Shown here: one piece after another, positions 11,448-22,499 of the stretch
How positions within the stretch are numbered: position 1 is the first letter of the stretch
Layout: every line of letters starts with the position of its first letter
Source: Hermodice carunculata
Taxonomy: Eukaryota; Annelida; Polychaeta; Eunicida; Amphinomidae
Length of the DNA: 64,000 bases
Assembly (NCBI GenBank): GCA_964020975.1
Contig: CAXHWN010002490.1
Span: 578,739-642,738, forward strand
Direction of reading: 5' to 3'
Notes under the pieces: generated by a model
What the model was told of the DNA's origin: nothing
Database searches by the model: none
What the model saw: the letters and a program-made list of their open reading frames with translations, nothing else
Position numbers and translations under genes: made by a program

Positions 11448-12998
11448 TGGAGAAGTCGAAAATAGCCTAAACACACACAAAAAAACTAGAAAAAAAATCA
11501 AATCACCACTTGGTAAACAAATTCAGAACTAGGAGTCCCTAGGAGTGTTTCTATGTAATATGAAACTAATTGGGTGAGCGGTTTCAGAGAAGATTTTTTA
11601 AGATTTGCCCCCAAAACGAACAAAACAAGAGGATCATGATGATCCTGTGCTCTGCTGACTGGGATCTGCTTTTACAGTATTGGAACACATGGACTGCAGT
11701 CTAGATTTGTACAGCTATATACATGTATGTAGAGTGGTAGCAAAGTTTGTCCTTAAAATAAATTTTGCAGATAGACGGAAGGACGGACGGACGGATGGAC
11801 GCAAACAGACTCTATAAGCTCTGCTGATGGTAGTACATATATTATCAATTGACATACCTTGCTGTTTCAATGGCTGCCGGTGTACAGTGGCAGCACTCAC
11901 TTACAGTCACAAAGTCTGATATCGCATAACTTTGTCAAAAATTTACATATCGACATTATTTACGCAAACTTTCATTGTCTAATGTCCAACTATATTTTGA
12001 TAAAATTTTAAGCAATTCTATCATGCTGTTCTGGAGAAGAAGTTGAAAATAGCCTTAACACACAAAAATTCATTAAAAAAATAGGAAAAAATTGCAGCAC
12101 CACCTGGTGGCCAAAATGAGAACTAGTTGACCCCAGGTGACCCTATGTGCAATATCAAAGCAATTGGCCAGGTAGTTCTTGAGATGAAGAAATTTTTTTT
12201 TTTTCAAACAATAAATTAAAAAATTAATTAAAAATAGAAAAATTATTGCATCATCATCTCCTTTGCCAACTTGGTAGAGGTTCACCTGGGCAACATCCAC
12301 GTGCAAAATTAAAACATTCCATACAGCGGTTTTTGAGAAGAAGTCAAAAGGGTAAAAACAATAGTGTAATATATGCACTGTAATGCCATATATATATATA
12401 TATATATATACACACAGCTGCAGCACTTTCTTACTGTTGCGAATTTTGATATCCCATAACTTTGCCTAAAATTAACATATCCATATTATTTTTGCAAACT
12501 TTCATTGTTTCATGTCCAACTATATTCTGATAAAATTTTAAGCAATTCTGTTCAGCCGTTCTGGAGAAGAAGTCGAAAATAGCCTTAACAGGCAATAATT
12601 CATAAAAAAAGAGAAAAATCACAGTGCCACCTGGTGGCCAAATAAGAACTAGTTGACCCCAGATGACCCTATGAACAATATAAAAGCAATGGGCTTGGTA
12701 GTTCTTAAGATGATAAAATTTTTTTTTTTTTCAAAAATAAATTAAAAAATTAATAAAAAATAGAAAAATTATTGCAACATCATCTCCTTCGCAAACTTGG
12801 TAGAGGTCCACCTGTGGATCATCCATGTGCAAAATCAAAACATTCTATGTAGCGGTTTTGAGAAGTCGAAAATATAAAAAGTCTAATGACAGACAGACAG
12901 ACACACGGACGGACAGACGGATGGAAGGACGGACGGACAGACGGACGACGGACACAAACAGATTCTATAGGCTCTGCTGACTGACAAGTCAGCAGAGC
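11448..12998 (+). mobile_element. Non-autonomous element with 530-bp internal repeats, GGAC microsatellite and 3' hairpin
   Basis: Two copies of a roughly 530-bp unit lie at about 11890-12420 and 12420-12870, each with ATCxCATAACTTTG, 'TTCTGGAGAAGAAGT' and 'CACCTGGTGGCCAAA' phrases. They are followed by ACAGACGGACGG simple repeats (12888-12955) and by a perfect 12-bp-arm hairpin, GCTCTGCTGACT / AGTCAGCAGAGC, at 12971-12998, then TAAAA. The plan matches other elements here. I propose a Helentron/HINE-like non-autonomous element; no coding capacity is visible. Confidence 0.5.
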
Positions 12999-12999
12999 T

Positions 13000-13185
13000 A
13001 AAAATTATAAAAAAATCCAAAAATCACTGGAGCGTGACCCACTGAACAAACTTGATAGAGACCCACCCAAGGTACATTGCCACCAAGTTTCAAGTAAATC
13101 TGGCTGGCGGTTTTGGAGAAGAAGTCCATTGTTGATGGCGGACCATAGGATATGCTCAGCTACTGACAAGTCAGCTGAGCTAAAA
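13000..13185 (+). mobile_element. Partial second copy ending in a GCTCAGCT...AGCTGAGC hairpin
   Basis: The 'GGCGGTTTTGGAGAAGAAGT' phrase of the neighbouring element recurs, followed by a terminal hairpin at 13154-13180 with arms GCTCAGCT and AGCTGAGC around a GACAAGTC loop side, then TAAAAA. A third such hairpin lies at 60251-60278. Confidence 0.45.
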
Positions 13186-13189
13186 AAAA

Positions 13190-14005
13190 CCTTCTCCATT
13201 TTCATTTGGCCATATCTGAAAGATAAACTGAAATAAAAGAGTCAACGTGAATATGAAATCAACATTTGTGATGAGCCAGGATCCACTTCAGTTCTGCTGT
13301 TGATTGGCTTCCTTCTGTGACAGCAACAAGAAGCATGCAAATGCTTAAAGCTAAGTTTGTGCATGCATAGCCACAAATGCAGTTCTTCTGGTCTCTCCTG
13401 TGACACTCCACTCCTCAGGCCCTAAGTTTCTTGGTCTCCTATCTGCTCGTACAATCCTCTCTGTCAAGCTGGCTGTGTGTTTAAATCCTTTAGTAAACTG
13501 TACCATTGGACAGAAATTGAGTGAAGATAATTACAATTGGCTGTAAATAAAATATTCTTAGGATCATGACAGTCCTGAAGATCAAGTCAGCATTGTGGAG
13601 CAACAGACACTGAAAACCTAACTTGGTATTAGGTACTTTGCTAATATCACATTGCACACTCACGTACAAATGAACCTTTCATAATTGTTCTAGGGATTTT
13701 TGTGCACTCTGCTAGGTGAATTCATGTGAAAAGTTCCTAATCAAGTTGGCTGCAACAACTTTGTTTTCTTGTTGTCTACCATGATTACTATCCTGTATCA
13801 ATAACGTTTGCAGGGTTTTACCTGAGGTTTAATCTTTGATTTTTCCTGGGTGCTCCTTGCATAAATATTTGGGGGTCCCATAAAAAAACAAAACAAAAAA
13901 AAAAAAAAAACAAAAAAAAAGGAGAGAGAGAGTCCCATACATTGTCATGCCTTGAAAGAATAATACTCTCAAGCCAAGTAATTACTAATATATGGTATTG
14001 GTAAT
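13190..14005. other. No gene seen; A-rich tract at 13881-13920
   Basis: This is AT-rich DNA with no supported coding sequence. The A-rich tract followed by GAGAGAGA near 13921 may be the worn tail of a retroposed copy. Confidence 0.4.
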
Positions 14006-15654
14006 CTGGGCTGCGCGCTAGGAATTTTTATCCCTTAGCCAATTTGGCTAAAACTACAAATTTCTTTTTGCCAAATGGAATCTTCTTTAGCCAAATTTTA
14101 GTCCAATAAATCTGACACATATAGTCAAAACACCTCCCCCCCCCCCCAGCCTGCCCTCCAAACAGACCATAAAAATATTTTGTCAAACACACAACCATAC
14201 ATACTTACATTGTTTTTAAAATAAGTAACTTTTCTTTTCTTTTCTTCATTTACATTTTTTTTTCTAAAATAAAGTTTTAAGTTATGAAACTTGGACATAT
14301 GATAAGGTAAGTGACCAAGACAGGTCCGAACTTAATTACATGTATATTATGATTTTAATTTATAATCTTAGTTTTGAAAAAATTGCACCTTTTGAGCCAA
14401 TTTTATGAAAATTTGTTCAGATAATGGTTATGATACTTTGATTATCTTCAGTAATTAAATCAACAGAAAGATATTTAAATCACTGCTGGTATATTTATCA
14501 TAGCTAAATTTAGGGATAAAATATTAAAAGGAAACATTAATTTTCAAGATAACTTTTTATAATTTTCTTTTGGCAGAAACATATCAGCTCATTCCAGAAT
14601 AGTTTTTTTTCTTTTCTTATTCTTTCCTTTTTTTCTTCCTTTTTTCAGATAACTGGAGTTGACAGTGGTAAATAATGCTTGTACTAAAAAGTTATTAAAA
14701 ATATGAACAAAGTTAAAACATTAGATATAAAAAAGTAAGAAAATATGTGTATACTGCCTTATGTTAACCTTGACAACAGACAAAATACTCTGTAGGTGTA
14801 CTAAACCATTAAACAGGCCTGTCAATGGGTAGGCCTTATATCTAATGACAATCTGCAGATATTATACAGTTTTAAAAATCTTGGCTGCTTGAATCAATAT
14901 TATTACTTCCTTTAAGTCAATGTTAACAGAAATAAACTTCAAGTATCAAACTTCTGATTAAAGAAAACAAACAAACAAAAACAAACAAATGCTTGTTAAT
15001 TAAAAATCTGTAAAAGATAAACATACATGTACCAAATTTGCTGCCCATATCTGAAGGAACACAAGCGTTTTTCATTTTCGTCAATAGATGGCAGGACTAC
15101 TACATATGTGCCAATGTCAAGGTCAATCAAAAAGAGCATGGCAGCCCGCGAATTTTTCACTTGTTTATTTCAATGAATTTCTTCACTACAAAGCATTTAT
15201 GAATCATGACAACTCTGTCTGTGGTCATTAGTGGATAGATACAATGTTTTGACAAGGAATCCTATAATATGAAGACCTAAACTGGGCGCTGGAAGTCACG
15301 ATATGACCTTGATCAAGTATGTATTTTGGACATCTTGTTTACGTGTGCCGAGTCAAAAAGCCATTTTGAGATCGAGAGAGAAGAACATCGATTCATTTAT
15401 GCCTGAGCAAAGCAAATAGACGTAATATTATATGTCTCTGAATGTATTTTCTTATTCTCTGAAGTTGAATAAAGTTTTCTTTCCGTTGTTTCGGTAATGC
15501 ACATCCGTTTTTTTTTTACCAGAATATCCCAGAACAAAACCTGTCCTGGAAAGTTTTATCTTCGCCAAATTGGCGAACTTATTCGAATTTTCTTTCGCCA
15601 GATCAACAATTTTTTCGCCAGTGGCGAATTGGCGAATGGCTAGTGCGAGCCCAG
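14006..15654. mobile_element. 1.65-kb element bounded by inverted CTGGGCT(C/G)CGCRCTAG termini
   Basis: The left end CTGGGCTGCGCGCTAG is mirrored at the right by CTAGTGCGAGCCCAG. Just inside both ends lie short phrases built on 'GCCAAATTGGC' or 'AGCCAATTTGGC', themselves palindromic. The interior is AT-rich and I see no transposase. A target duplication could not be recognised. It is an unassigned non-autonomous DNA element. Confidence 0.55.
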
Positions 15655-15919
15655 GTACTACTACTTATTATCATCATCATACGTGAATTGAAAAACTTGG
15701 TCTTCTTTGAAGGATATTAGCCACTTGTACCCGGACAAGCTGAAGGGAAAAAAAACTTATCCCCCTAAGTCTAAGAGTCACTTCTCCATACTGAATCTGA
15801 ATTTACTTGTCCCACATTGTTGCATCATGGGCTTTAAATGCCAAAATATCAATCTGTTAATGCAGAATAATATATCCTCTTTGTTTTTAATATATTTAAT
15901 TTTTTTCAGTTTTATTAAA

Positions 15920-15941
15920 GTGTGTGTGTCAACTCTTTCTT

Positions 15942-16036
<95 letters not shown>

Positions 16037-16957
16037 TCTCTCTCCCTTCCTTCCTTCCTTCCTTCCTTCCTTCGTTTCTTCTTCACCAGCAAATTTGTCC
16101 CACACTTTGCTCGGACAATATTATACATAGAAACTCCAAACTTGGCATGATTGTACCTCCATACAAGGAGTTTGACCGTTTTATACAGAAGAATGAAGAT
16201 GTTTACAATTATGCAAATTAGGGGCATTTGAAATTTTAAATCTTGAATATCTTCAAAAGTATAACAAATAGAGATGTCATTCCAACTTCTACTAGGGGGT
16301 TATTGACTAGTGCACATCCAATGAATTTAAAACAAAAGTTGTAACAATTTAAATTATGCTAATTAGCAGCATTTGAAATTTTAAAACTTGAATATCTTCA
16401 AAACTATTGAAGAGATGTCATTTTAACTTCAACTAGGGGGTTATTGACCATTGTGCATGTAATGAATCTAAAGCAAAAGTTGTAGCAATTTAAATTATGC
16501 TAATTAGCAGCATTTGAAATTTTAAAACTTGAATATCTTCAAAAGTATTATAGATAGAGATGTCATTTCAACTTTTACTAGGGGTTGTTGACCATTGTGC
16601 ATGTAATGAATCTAAAACAAAAGTTGTAGTAATTTAAGTTACGCTAATTAGCAGTATTTGAAATTTTCAATCTTTGAATATCTTTTACACTATAATAGAT
16701 AGAGATGTCATTCCAACTTCTTGTAGGGGGTGTTGACCATTTCGCACCTAATGAATTACAAACAAAAGTTGTAGCAATTTAAATTGTGCTAAATAGCACC
16801 ATTAGAAATTTTAAAACTTGAACAACTTCAAAGCAATAAAAGATAGAGATGCCATTCCAACTTCTACCCATGTGTTATGGAATAGTTGTACATTGCCATA
16901 CCAATATGCTTTGAAGACACACACTGATTTGCTATGCAGCAAATCATCTTTCCTAGT
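15920..16957 (-). mobile_element. Family A non-autonomous element with (GA)n(GGAA)n tail, minus orientation
   Basis: Read on the minus strand, the element starts near 16957 with CTAGGAAAGATGATTTGC followed by a short palindrome (GATTTGC...GCAAATC). It then has several monomers of roughly 140 bp, each containing a 'TGCTAATTAGCAGCATTTGA'-like phrase on the plus strand (near 16356, 16498 and 16641), and ends in long GGAA and GA microsatellites (16072-15945). The long Ser/Leu or Arg/Glu frames across the microsatellite are not genes. Four other copies show the same start. Confidence 0.6.
15945..16072. repeat. (TC)n and (TTCC)n microsatellite
   Basis: An uninterrupted TC run of about 75 bp, one TG interruption at 16023-16024, more TC, then about six TTCC units. 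It forms the tail of the family A element and is highly likely to be length-variable. Confidence 0.95.
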
Positions 16958-17250
16958 TTATTTGTTGTTCTTTCACTGGATTTCTCAGAGTACACATCTG
17001 AAAAATGTGAAAGAAATCCACAATAACAGTCTGGCGATTGATATGTTGCATGAGATTAAACCCACAAAAGATCTACTAGTTTTATCCAAAACAAATTTCA
17101 ACAGTGTTTCAATTTAAAATGTTCGATTTTTAAATCAATTTATCTTGTGAAGTGTTGGATTTGAGATGCTTATGATAAGCCTGTTTTTATTCACAGAATT
17201 ATCAAAGGTAATCTGGCACCCATCTTTCATTAAAATATCTCATTCAAGGT

Positions 17251-17966
17251 TTCATGCCAGTAATTCAACCTGGGAAAACACAGACAAACAGAGCTACCAC
17301 CTTCTAGTTCACTCAATGGAGGCAGCAAGCTTCAGGTAATGACAGACACAATGTACTGCAATCCAGCCAAAGGCAGAAGTATGTACCAGGCTGGAACTCA
17401 GTCACATACACCCATGATTGATGCTGAAACTGGCCTGGTGCTTGCACAGCAGACCTTCATAAAATTGGAAAATATGCCAACATGGAGGAGACAGCTGCCA
17501 TTGACAGCTCAGCCAGTCAAAGCCAGTGTCCAAAACATTGAAAAAAGTGGTCTAAAGGTGACCCATGTTATAAGTGATGGGTGTGCCAAAATAAAGACAG
17601 CTCCTGAACAGTTGAGATGTACTGTGCAAGTAAGGCTCACGCTGTCAGAGAAAAAAATGCTACGCTACATCCTTCAGTAAGCAATTTGTTGGAAAAGCCA
17701 TCGACAGAAGTTTCAACTTCAATCATGCATATCTGGCCCACAAGGTAGTTACAAGGTGTCAGACTGAATTGACACTTGCATTAAAAAAGCATGGTGCATC
17801 AACACACAAATTTTATCAAGTTGCAGACCATTTAGCAAAACAAAACATAGTGAACTGTAGGAGCAGTAAACATAATCAATGTAGAAGAAAGTCAGTGTTT
17901 TGTAAGTGTAAGGGCCACAACACAGGCATGAGGACCATCAATCCCACCAAAGAAGATAAAAAATGA
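17251..17966 (+). pseudogene. Unassigned decayed reading frames, possible DDE-type transposase remnant
   Basis: Open segments at 17339-17680 and 17769-17966, plus the 75-bp segment before them, read like pieces of one decayed protein. The first contains VTHVISDGCAKIKTA, which recalls the 'TDGD' acidic motif of some DDE transposases. The second ends in a cysteine-rich stretch (CRSSKHNQCRRKSVFCKCKG) that could bind zinc. A frame change lies near 17620, where HAYLAHKVVTRCQTELTLA continues in another frame. I do not recognise the family. A separate 75-bp piece of its start is repeated at 19052-19131. Confidence 0.35.
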
Positions 17967-18294
17967 CTACAAGAAATTGTACATTACAAACTTTCAGCAG
18001 CAAGCTTGAAGCAGCAGAGGTTTGGTCTTAATACCAATAAAGTTGAGGCACTACACCTCAGGACTGTGAATGTACAGCACAGCAACACCTAGTGACAGTA
18101 CTGATGCAGTCATTTAACCAGCTGCATTACCTGTGACATATGATGATCAACTGTTGGTGTATTCGAGTGTGAACCATATGACCCATGTGTGTATTGTGTC
18201 TGTCACAATATAGTGACAATATGATACCTGACTGACACTCAACAAATAATCAGTACTTCCAGTACTTGAACAACTGTATGGTATTTTAATTGAC

Positions 18295-18295
<1 letters not shown>

Positions 18296-18388
<93 letters not shown>
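18296..18388. repeat. (CA)n microsatellite
   Basis: About 46 CA units with a single interruption at 18342, followed by TGTGTATATATGTGTGTA. The Cys/Val and Thr/His reading frames across it are by-products. Confidence 0.95.
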
Positions 18389-18389
<1 letters not shown>

Positions 18390-18399
18390 GTATATATGT

Positions 18400-20840
18400 G
18401 TGTATAAAAGTATGTAAAAGTACGCAATCACACAGCATCCTACTTGTATGGAAAATGCAATCTTTGAATGGATTATGTCCCAGGCACTATATTTTGATCA
18501 AAATACAAAAGAGTTTTCGGCAGAATTCTTTTTATTGCTGTACAAAAATGACACCTGGTGGTCACCAGACAAATTGAAGACAAATTGACAACACAGAACC
18601 ATATATTTCACCCGATGCAAGGTTCAGTTACAAAAAACATGCATCTGACAGCAAAAATACTGTGTGTCTCAATTTCACACACAATATACGTCTCCCTCTG
18701 AAATAACATCTGTTGGGAGATCACTGAATGAATCCGCCATGCTAACTTTTCTGTGGCACTTCATCAGACCCTAAGACTTCGCACATTAATTTTTTAGTGC
18801 ACCCTTAACAGTCGTCTGTGTTATTAACAGCACACTCCCTACACACTCCCCAGTGCCTGTCACTTGCAGTGCTCATGCTGTATATAGTGATAACTGGTAT
18901 GAATCTGCACTTCTTAAAATGAGTATGCTGTAAAAATGTTGATTTTGTCTCCACTTTCATTCACAGTCAGTCCTTGAATGAACTACAGGTGATAGCAGTA
19001 TGTAAATTTGGTCCTGCCTATTGACGTGTTGCCTGGCCGTGCCAGTATTATGGTTTCATGCCAGTAATTCAACCTGGGGAAACACAGACGAACAGAACTA
19101 CATGTATCACCTTCTAGTTCACTCAATGGATCACAAACATGTATGTTTTATACACCAAAATGTTCTTAACAATTTTTTACATCAAATAAACACCAGAAAA
19201 AAAGGGCATGAATGGGAAAATTTTCAGCAAATTGCCATGGCAACCAGCTCTGCGTAGTACTACTTGCAATATCATTGTGCGCACACAGTGTTGACTCCAG
19301 CTGAATCACTGTGTATTCTGGTGCCAATGTACATGCCTTCATAATATTCATGTCAGCTCAAAGTATACATTGTTTTCCACTATCAAGCCAAAATCTGCCT
19401 TTCTGGTAGCAAATTTTTTTTAAATACGGCCCCTTGCATCCCTAGGCCTCATATTTTATTGGCACTCTCCAATCATGTTACCTCAGCACAGGCATAATTA
19501 CCCCCTTTGAACCTCGACTTGCTTCATAGCCTTCTGCCCAAGCTACCAAATTCCTCAAAAAATACATGTATTTATTTACCATACATATAGCATGAATACA
19601 TGTGATGCTTGTCAAGACTTACTGATTAGTGATTAGTGTGCCCTCTTGTGTCATATTTGAGGCATTACTGCAAAATGACACATGCTGATCAAGCTTGAAT
19701 GTGAGGAGATAGCTCCACACTGTTGGAGCTTCAGGCTTATACATGAGAAAGGATTTCGTGAAAATATGTTCGATGAACATACAAAATGGAGTACTGCAAA
19801 AGCAAAGCAAATGTTTGAAGCTCTAGTGAAGCTTTTGAAACATTGGTAGGTAAAAAACCTGTATTATTGCCCATCGCCATCTTTTCGGTGTTGCATTTTG
19901 ATAATAAAATCACTGTTTATTTTACATCTTGAAAATTTCTTTGCATGTTTCAGGTTGTAAGATATTTTCTCTCACAGCACAATTGTTTTCAAGATAAAAT
20001 GTATCATCTGAAGTCCTAGAGTGCAATTTATCGATGGTTTATGCTGGGTCCCACTAGATGTCGCTTTACCGCTATGTTCGAAAATACGTGATAAAATGTG
20101 CGTTTCCAATAGATTGGTGAAATTTTGATTTTTGTGTTGAGACCCCCTCTCCCTGTCCGATAGGTTACGAAAGTTTTGGAATGGAATTCTTCGTACATGA
20201 TCCCTTAAACATGTTTTAAAATAAGGATAGGTAACAACAACACAACAAAAGCAGTCCTATTATGTGGCAATACACAGCAAGTTCTCTGCTGGTGGTCAGT
20301 GGATTCATGTACCTGTTATTCTTAAGTGTAGTAAGTATGGCCCGGGCAAGCATCTCATTGACCAGGTCAAAGGTCAGGGTAGCTTGATTTTCATGGGTGA
20401 CACTGCATGGGTCACTGAATAAAAAGTTCTGTACATCTATTATGTCTTTTATTGCCCTTCTTGTGGAAAGTACTTAAATGACTTTGGAAGATTACTTCAA
20501 ACTTGTTCCTTTGTGGGTAACTTCATCGGCATCTTCAACTCAAAATACATGAAACATGGCCGTCATGATGAAAACACCCTGCTAACAAGAGTGGCGGAAA
20601 TCCCAAATTATATCTGAAAGATATTCACTGTCAAGACCTTGCCTATGTGTCAGCAAGCACATTACGTATTCTTGAAACAGGCGGAGTTTCTGGGCTGGTC
20701 CCTTTGTTCTATCCTAGAAAAGAAAAAATAAATAAATGTTACATCAAATGAAAAATCAATATGCATGTGTATACATGTACATGCATTGGCACTATAACAT
20801 TTTTTCTGGACAAGTACCAGGAAAAAATCCATTACGAGTG
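18400..20840. other. No supported gene; one degenerate hammerhead-like core
   Basis: AT-rich sequence with only short frames. On the minus strand CTGATGA at 18767-18761 is followed by AGTGCCACAGAAAAG, which has hammerhead core blocks but no usable stem II. I treat it as a worn relative at most. Confidence 0.35.
19052..19131 (+). repeat. Second copy of a 75-bp coding-like segment
   Basis: This segment matches 17251-17325 closely (both carry TTCATGCCAGTAATTCAACC and 'CTTCTAGTTCACTCAATGGA'). Both copies read FHASNSTW(G/E)NTD in one frame. The flanks differ right after the shared segment, so these are either two element copies or a partial duplication. Confidence 0.6.
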
Positions 20841-20972
20841 TGCACAGTAGAATCTTCACTTAAGACCACCTCTATAAAGAGACCATTTCTATATTAAGAC
20901 AACCAATTCATGGACCCTTTTTTTGTTTATCCTAACTTTGGTAATATCCCCCATTAAGACCACTCCCTATTA

Positions 20973-21112
20973 TGCAACGTTATCCGTACATATATGAGTG
21001 GCTTCCTGACGGTTATTCACCAGTCCCTGATGAGTTCCACTACGAACGAAACCGGTCGGACTATCCACCAGAAACCTCCAGTCACCGTGGCACTAGCCCC
21101 GTCTAATTTGCT
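20973..21112 (+). mobile_element. 140-bp insertion with 12-bp target duplication carrying a hammerhead ribozyme
   Basis: The insert is bounded by perfect 12-bp direct repeats, has no coding capacity, no poly(A) tail and no terminal inverted repeats, and has a complete hammerhead motif at its centre. Small non-coding elements with type I hammerheads and short target duplications are known in animals as retrozymes, which move through circular RNAs presumably with help from Penelope-like reverse transcriptases. A Penelope-like fossil is present 20 kb away. The link between the two is an inference. Confidence 0.7.
21022..21062 (+). ncRNA. Type I hammerhead ribozyme with minimal (dimeric) helix III
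   Basis: The core reads AGTCC-CTGATGA-GTTC-CACTAC-GAAC-GAAA-CCGGTC-GGACT in segments. Helix I pairs AGTCC (21022-21026) with GGACT (21058-21062). CTGATGA at 21027-21033 and GAAA at 21048-21051 are the invariant core. Helix II pairs GTTC (21034-21037) with GAAC (21044-21047) around a six-base loop. Helix III is the self-complementary ACCGGT (21051-21056), too tight for one molecule but able to form between two copies, as in Penelope-like and retrozyme hammerheads. Cleavage is predicted after the GTC at 21057. GGTT (21011-21014) can pair with AACC (21073-21076), which would extend helix I and allow loop contacts. Confidence 0.85.
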
Positions 21113-21179
21113 CACTCCCTATTAAGACCACATTTTCCAGTCCCTTGGGAGGTCTTAATAGGAAAATTCAAATTTAATG

Positions 21180-22080
21180 AAATGTTCAGATTTAAGCAGC
21201 TAGCTATGTGGTGCATAATACCTTCTGTGGTAATCTGTATGATTTGATAATACATATACCACATTTACACACTGACAAGGGAAAAATAACTTGCAGGATT
21301 CACATTTGTCCTGCTTTCTCCTTTCCAGTGATTTATTCTTACAGCCTTATCCTTCAGTCTTGTAAATGTAAGTCAATGACCACTTTGGTATGCAGGGAAA
21401 TCAACAGACCTGGTTATTAGGGTGGGGTTTTAATTCTACAGTGATATGCACCAACAGAGATCAGGAGATGTACACATATAACAGCCTTTATTGGTGTTCA
21501 AAGTGTGTGGGAAGTTGCTCTGGGGCTATAATATCAAAAAGAAAAGTTTGTTTTAACTTTCCACATTCACAATCACAAATGGGGCTGGTGATTCCTTTGT
21601 TTAGACTTGCTTTGGGCATCTGGGGGACACCCAGTGTCTGCAAAGTTACAGCAGTAAAGGGGATATTTACAAAAGTAATTAAAAACTCTGCCACTTGGAG
21701 GCAGCACCATCTAGCCAACTAAGGAGTGCCCTGTGTCTCTGAGCTGAGAAGTAACAGCTGTCCAGGCATTTTTCAGGGGGGAGGTGGTAGGGCCTCACAG
21801 CTTACAGGATAGCATGGGCTGCTCAAGTAACATAACTCACATTTCTCTACACAAGTAAACCTTTTCTTTGTTTCCTGCTTCAGAACTACATTATTTTACT
21901 TTGATGAATTTCGCAAAAGTGTTTAATACAAATGTATATGATTTCAATAACTTTGCTTGATTAAAACTAGATAATTCTCTCAGGATTCCTGTTTTCCTAA
22001 GTTTTACAATGAAACAACAGAATTAAACATGAACTTTACATGATAAAGTTAAAATAATCTTCAAAAGTACAATATTTGTT
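21180..22080. other. No supported gene
   Basis: Two overlapping short frames on opposite strands lie at 21390-21722 but show no family motif. The phrase ACTTGGAGGCAGCACCATCT near 21694 resembles parts of dispersed repeats in the window. Confidence 0.35.
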
Positions 22081-22081
22081 A

Positions 22082-22483
22082 CCTGAGCGCAGACTCCTGG
22101 ACGGTGCAAGAGACTGAGGGCGCCAGTCAGAGTCTGGCCCAAGTGTACCAGCCTTTGAATTTCCGCTCCAATCACAATAGCACACACAAATCTTCGTTCA
22201 GATTCGAATGTTACTCTGCCATCTACTGTCCTAAGCTAGAACTAGTTTATTGACCAATTTATTTATTTATTTGAAGCACGCCATCTGTCGCCGAATAAGT
22301 ATAAAAGAAAACTGAAATGGCTTTACTAGAATGTGTTTGATTGGTTCACTTGTCGGCATATCTAACTCACTGATTGGTTTGACGTAGAGAGTTGAAATCA
22401 GCGCATGATTCAAATGGTACACTTGTGTCAGACTCTGACTGGCACCCTCAGTCTCTTGCACCGTCCAGGAGTCTGCGCTCAGG
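22082..22483. mobile_element. 402-bp MITE with ~70-bp terminal inverted repeats, TA target duplication
   Basis: CCTGAGCGCAGACTCCTGGA at the left is mirrored by TCCAGGAGTCTGCGCTCAGG at the right, and the match continues inward for about 70 bp to a shared CAAGTGTACCA phrase with only a few differences. TA flanks both ends. The interior is AT-rich with no reading frame. The near-identity of the arms suggests a fairly young copy. The transposase family is not determined. Confidence 0.9.
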
Positions 22484-22499
22484 TAAAATATTTGAGGCC

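Larger units (their letters stand above)
20845..21175. mobile_element. MITE (TTAAGACC ends) split by a 140-bp hammerhead element
   Basis: The left end CAGTAGAATCTTCACTTAAG faces a mirrored right end with GGTCTTAATAGGAAAATTC, in the style of the other CAGTG/GACC MITEs here. Internal repeats of 'TTAAGACCAC' are also typical. The direct repeat CACTCCCTATTA at 20961-20972 and 21113-21124 shows that the middle 140 bp is a later insertion. Confidence 0.7.

Noticed and set aside
15707-16227. Ser/Leu-rich and Arg/Glu-rich frames
   Set aside because: Driven by the TC and TTCC microsatellite.
18729-18790. Hammerhead ribozyme on the minus strand (CTGATGA at 18767)
   Set aside because: CTGATGA and a GAAA occur, but the nine bases between them cannot form stem II.
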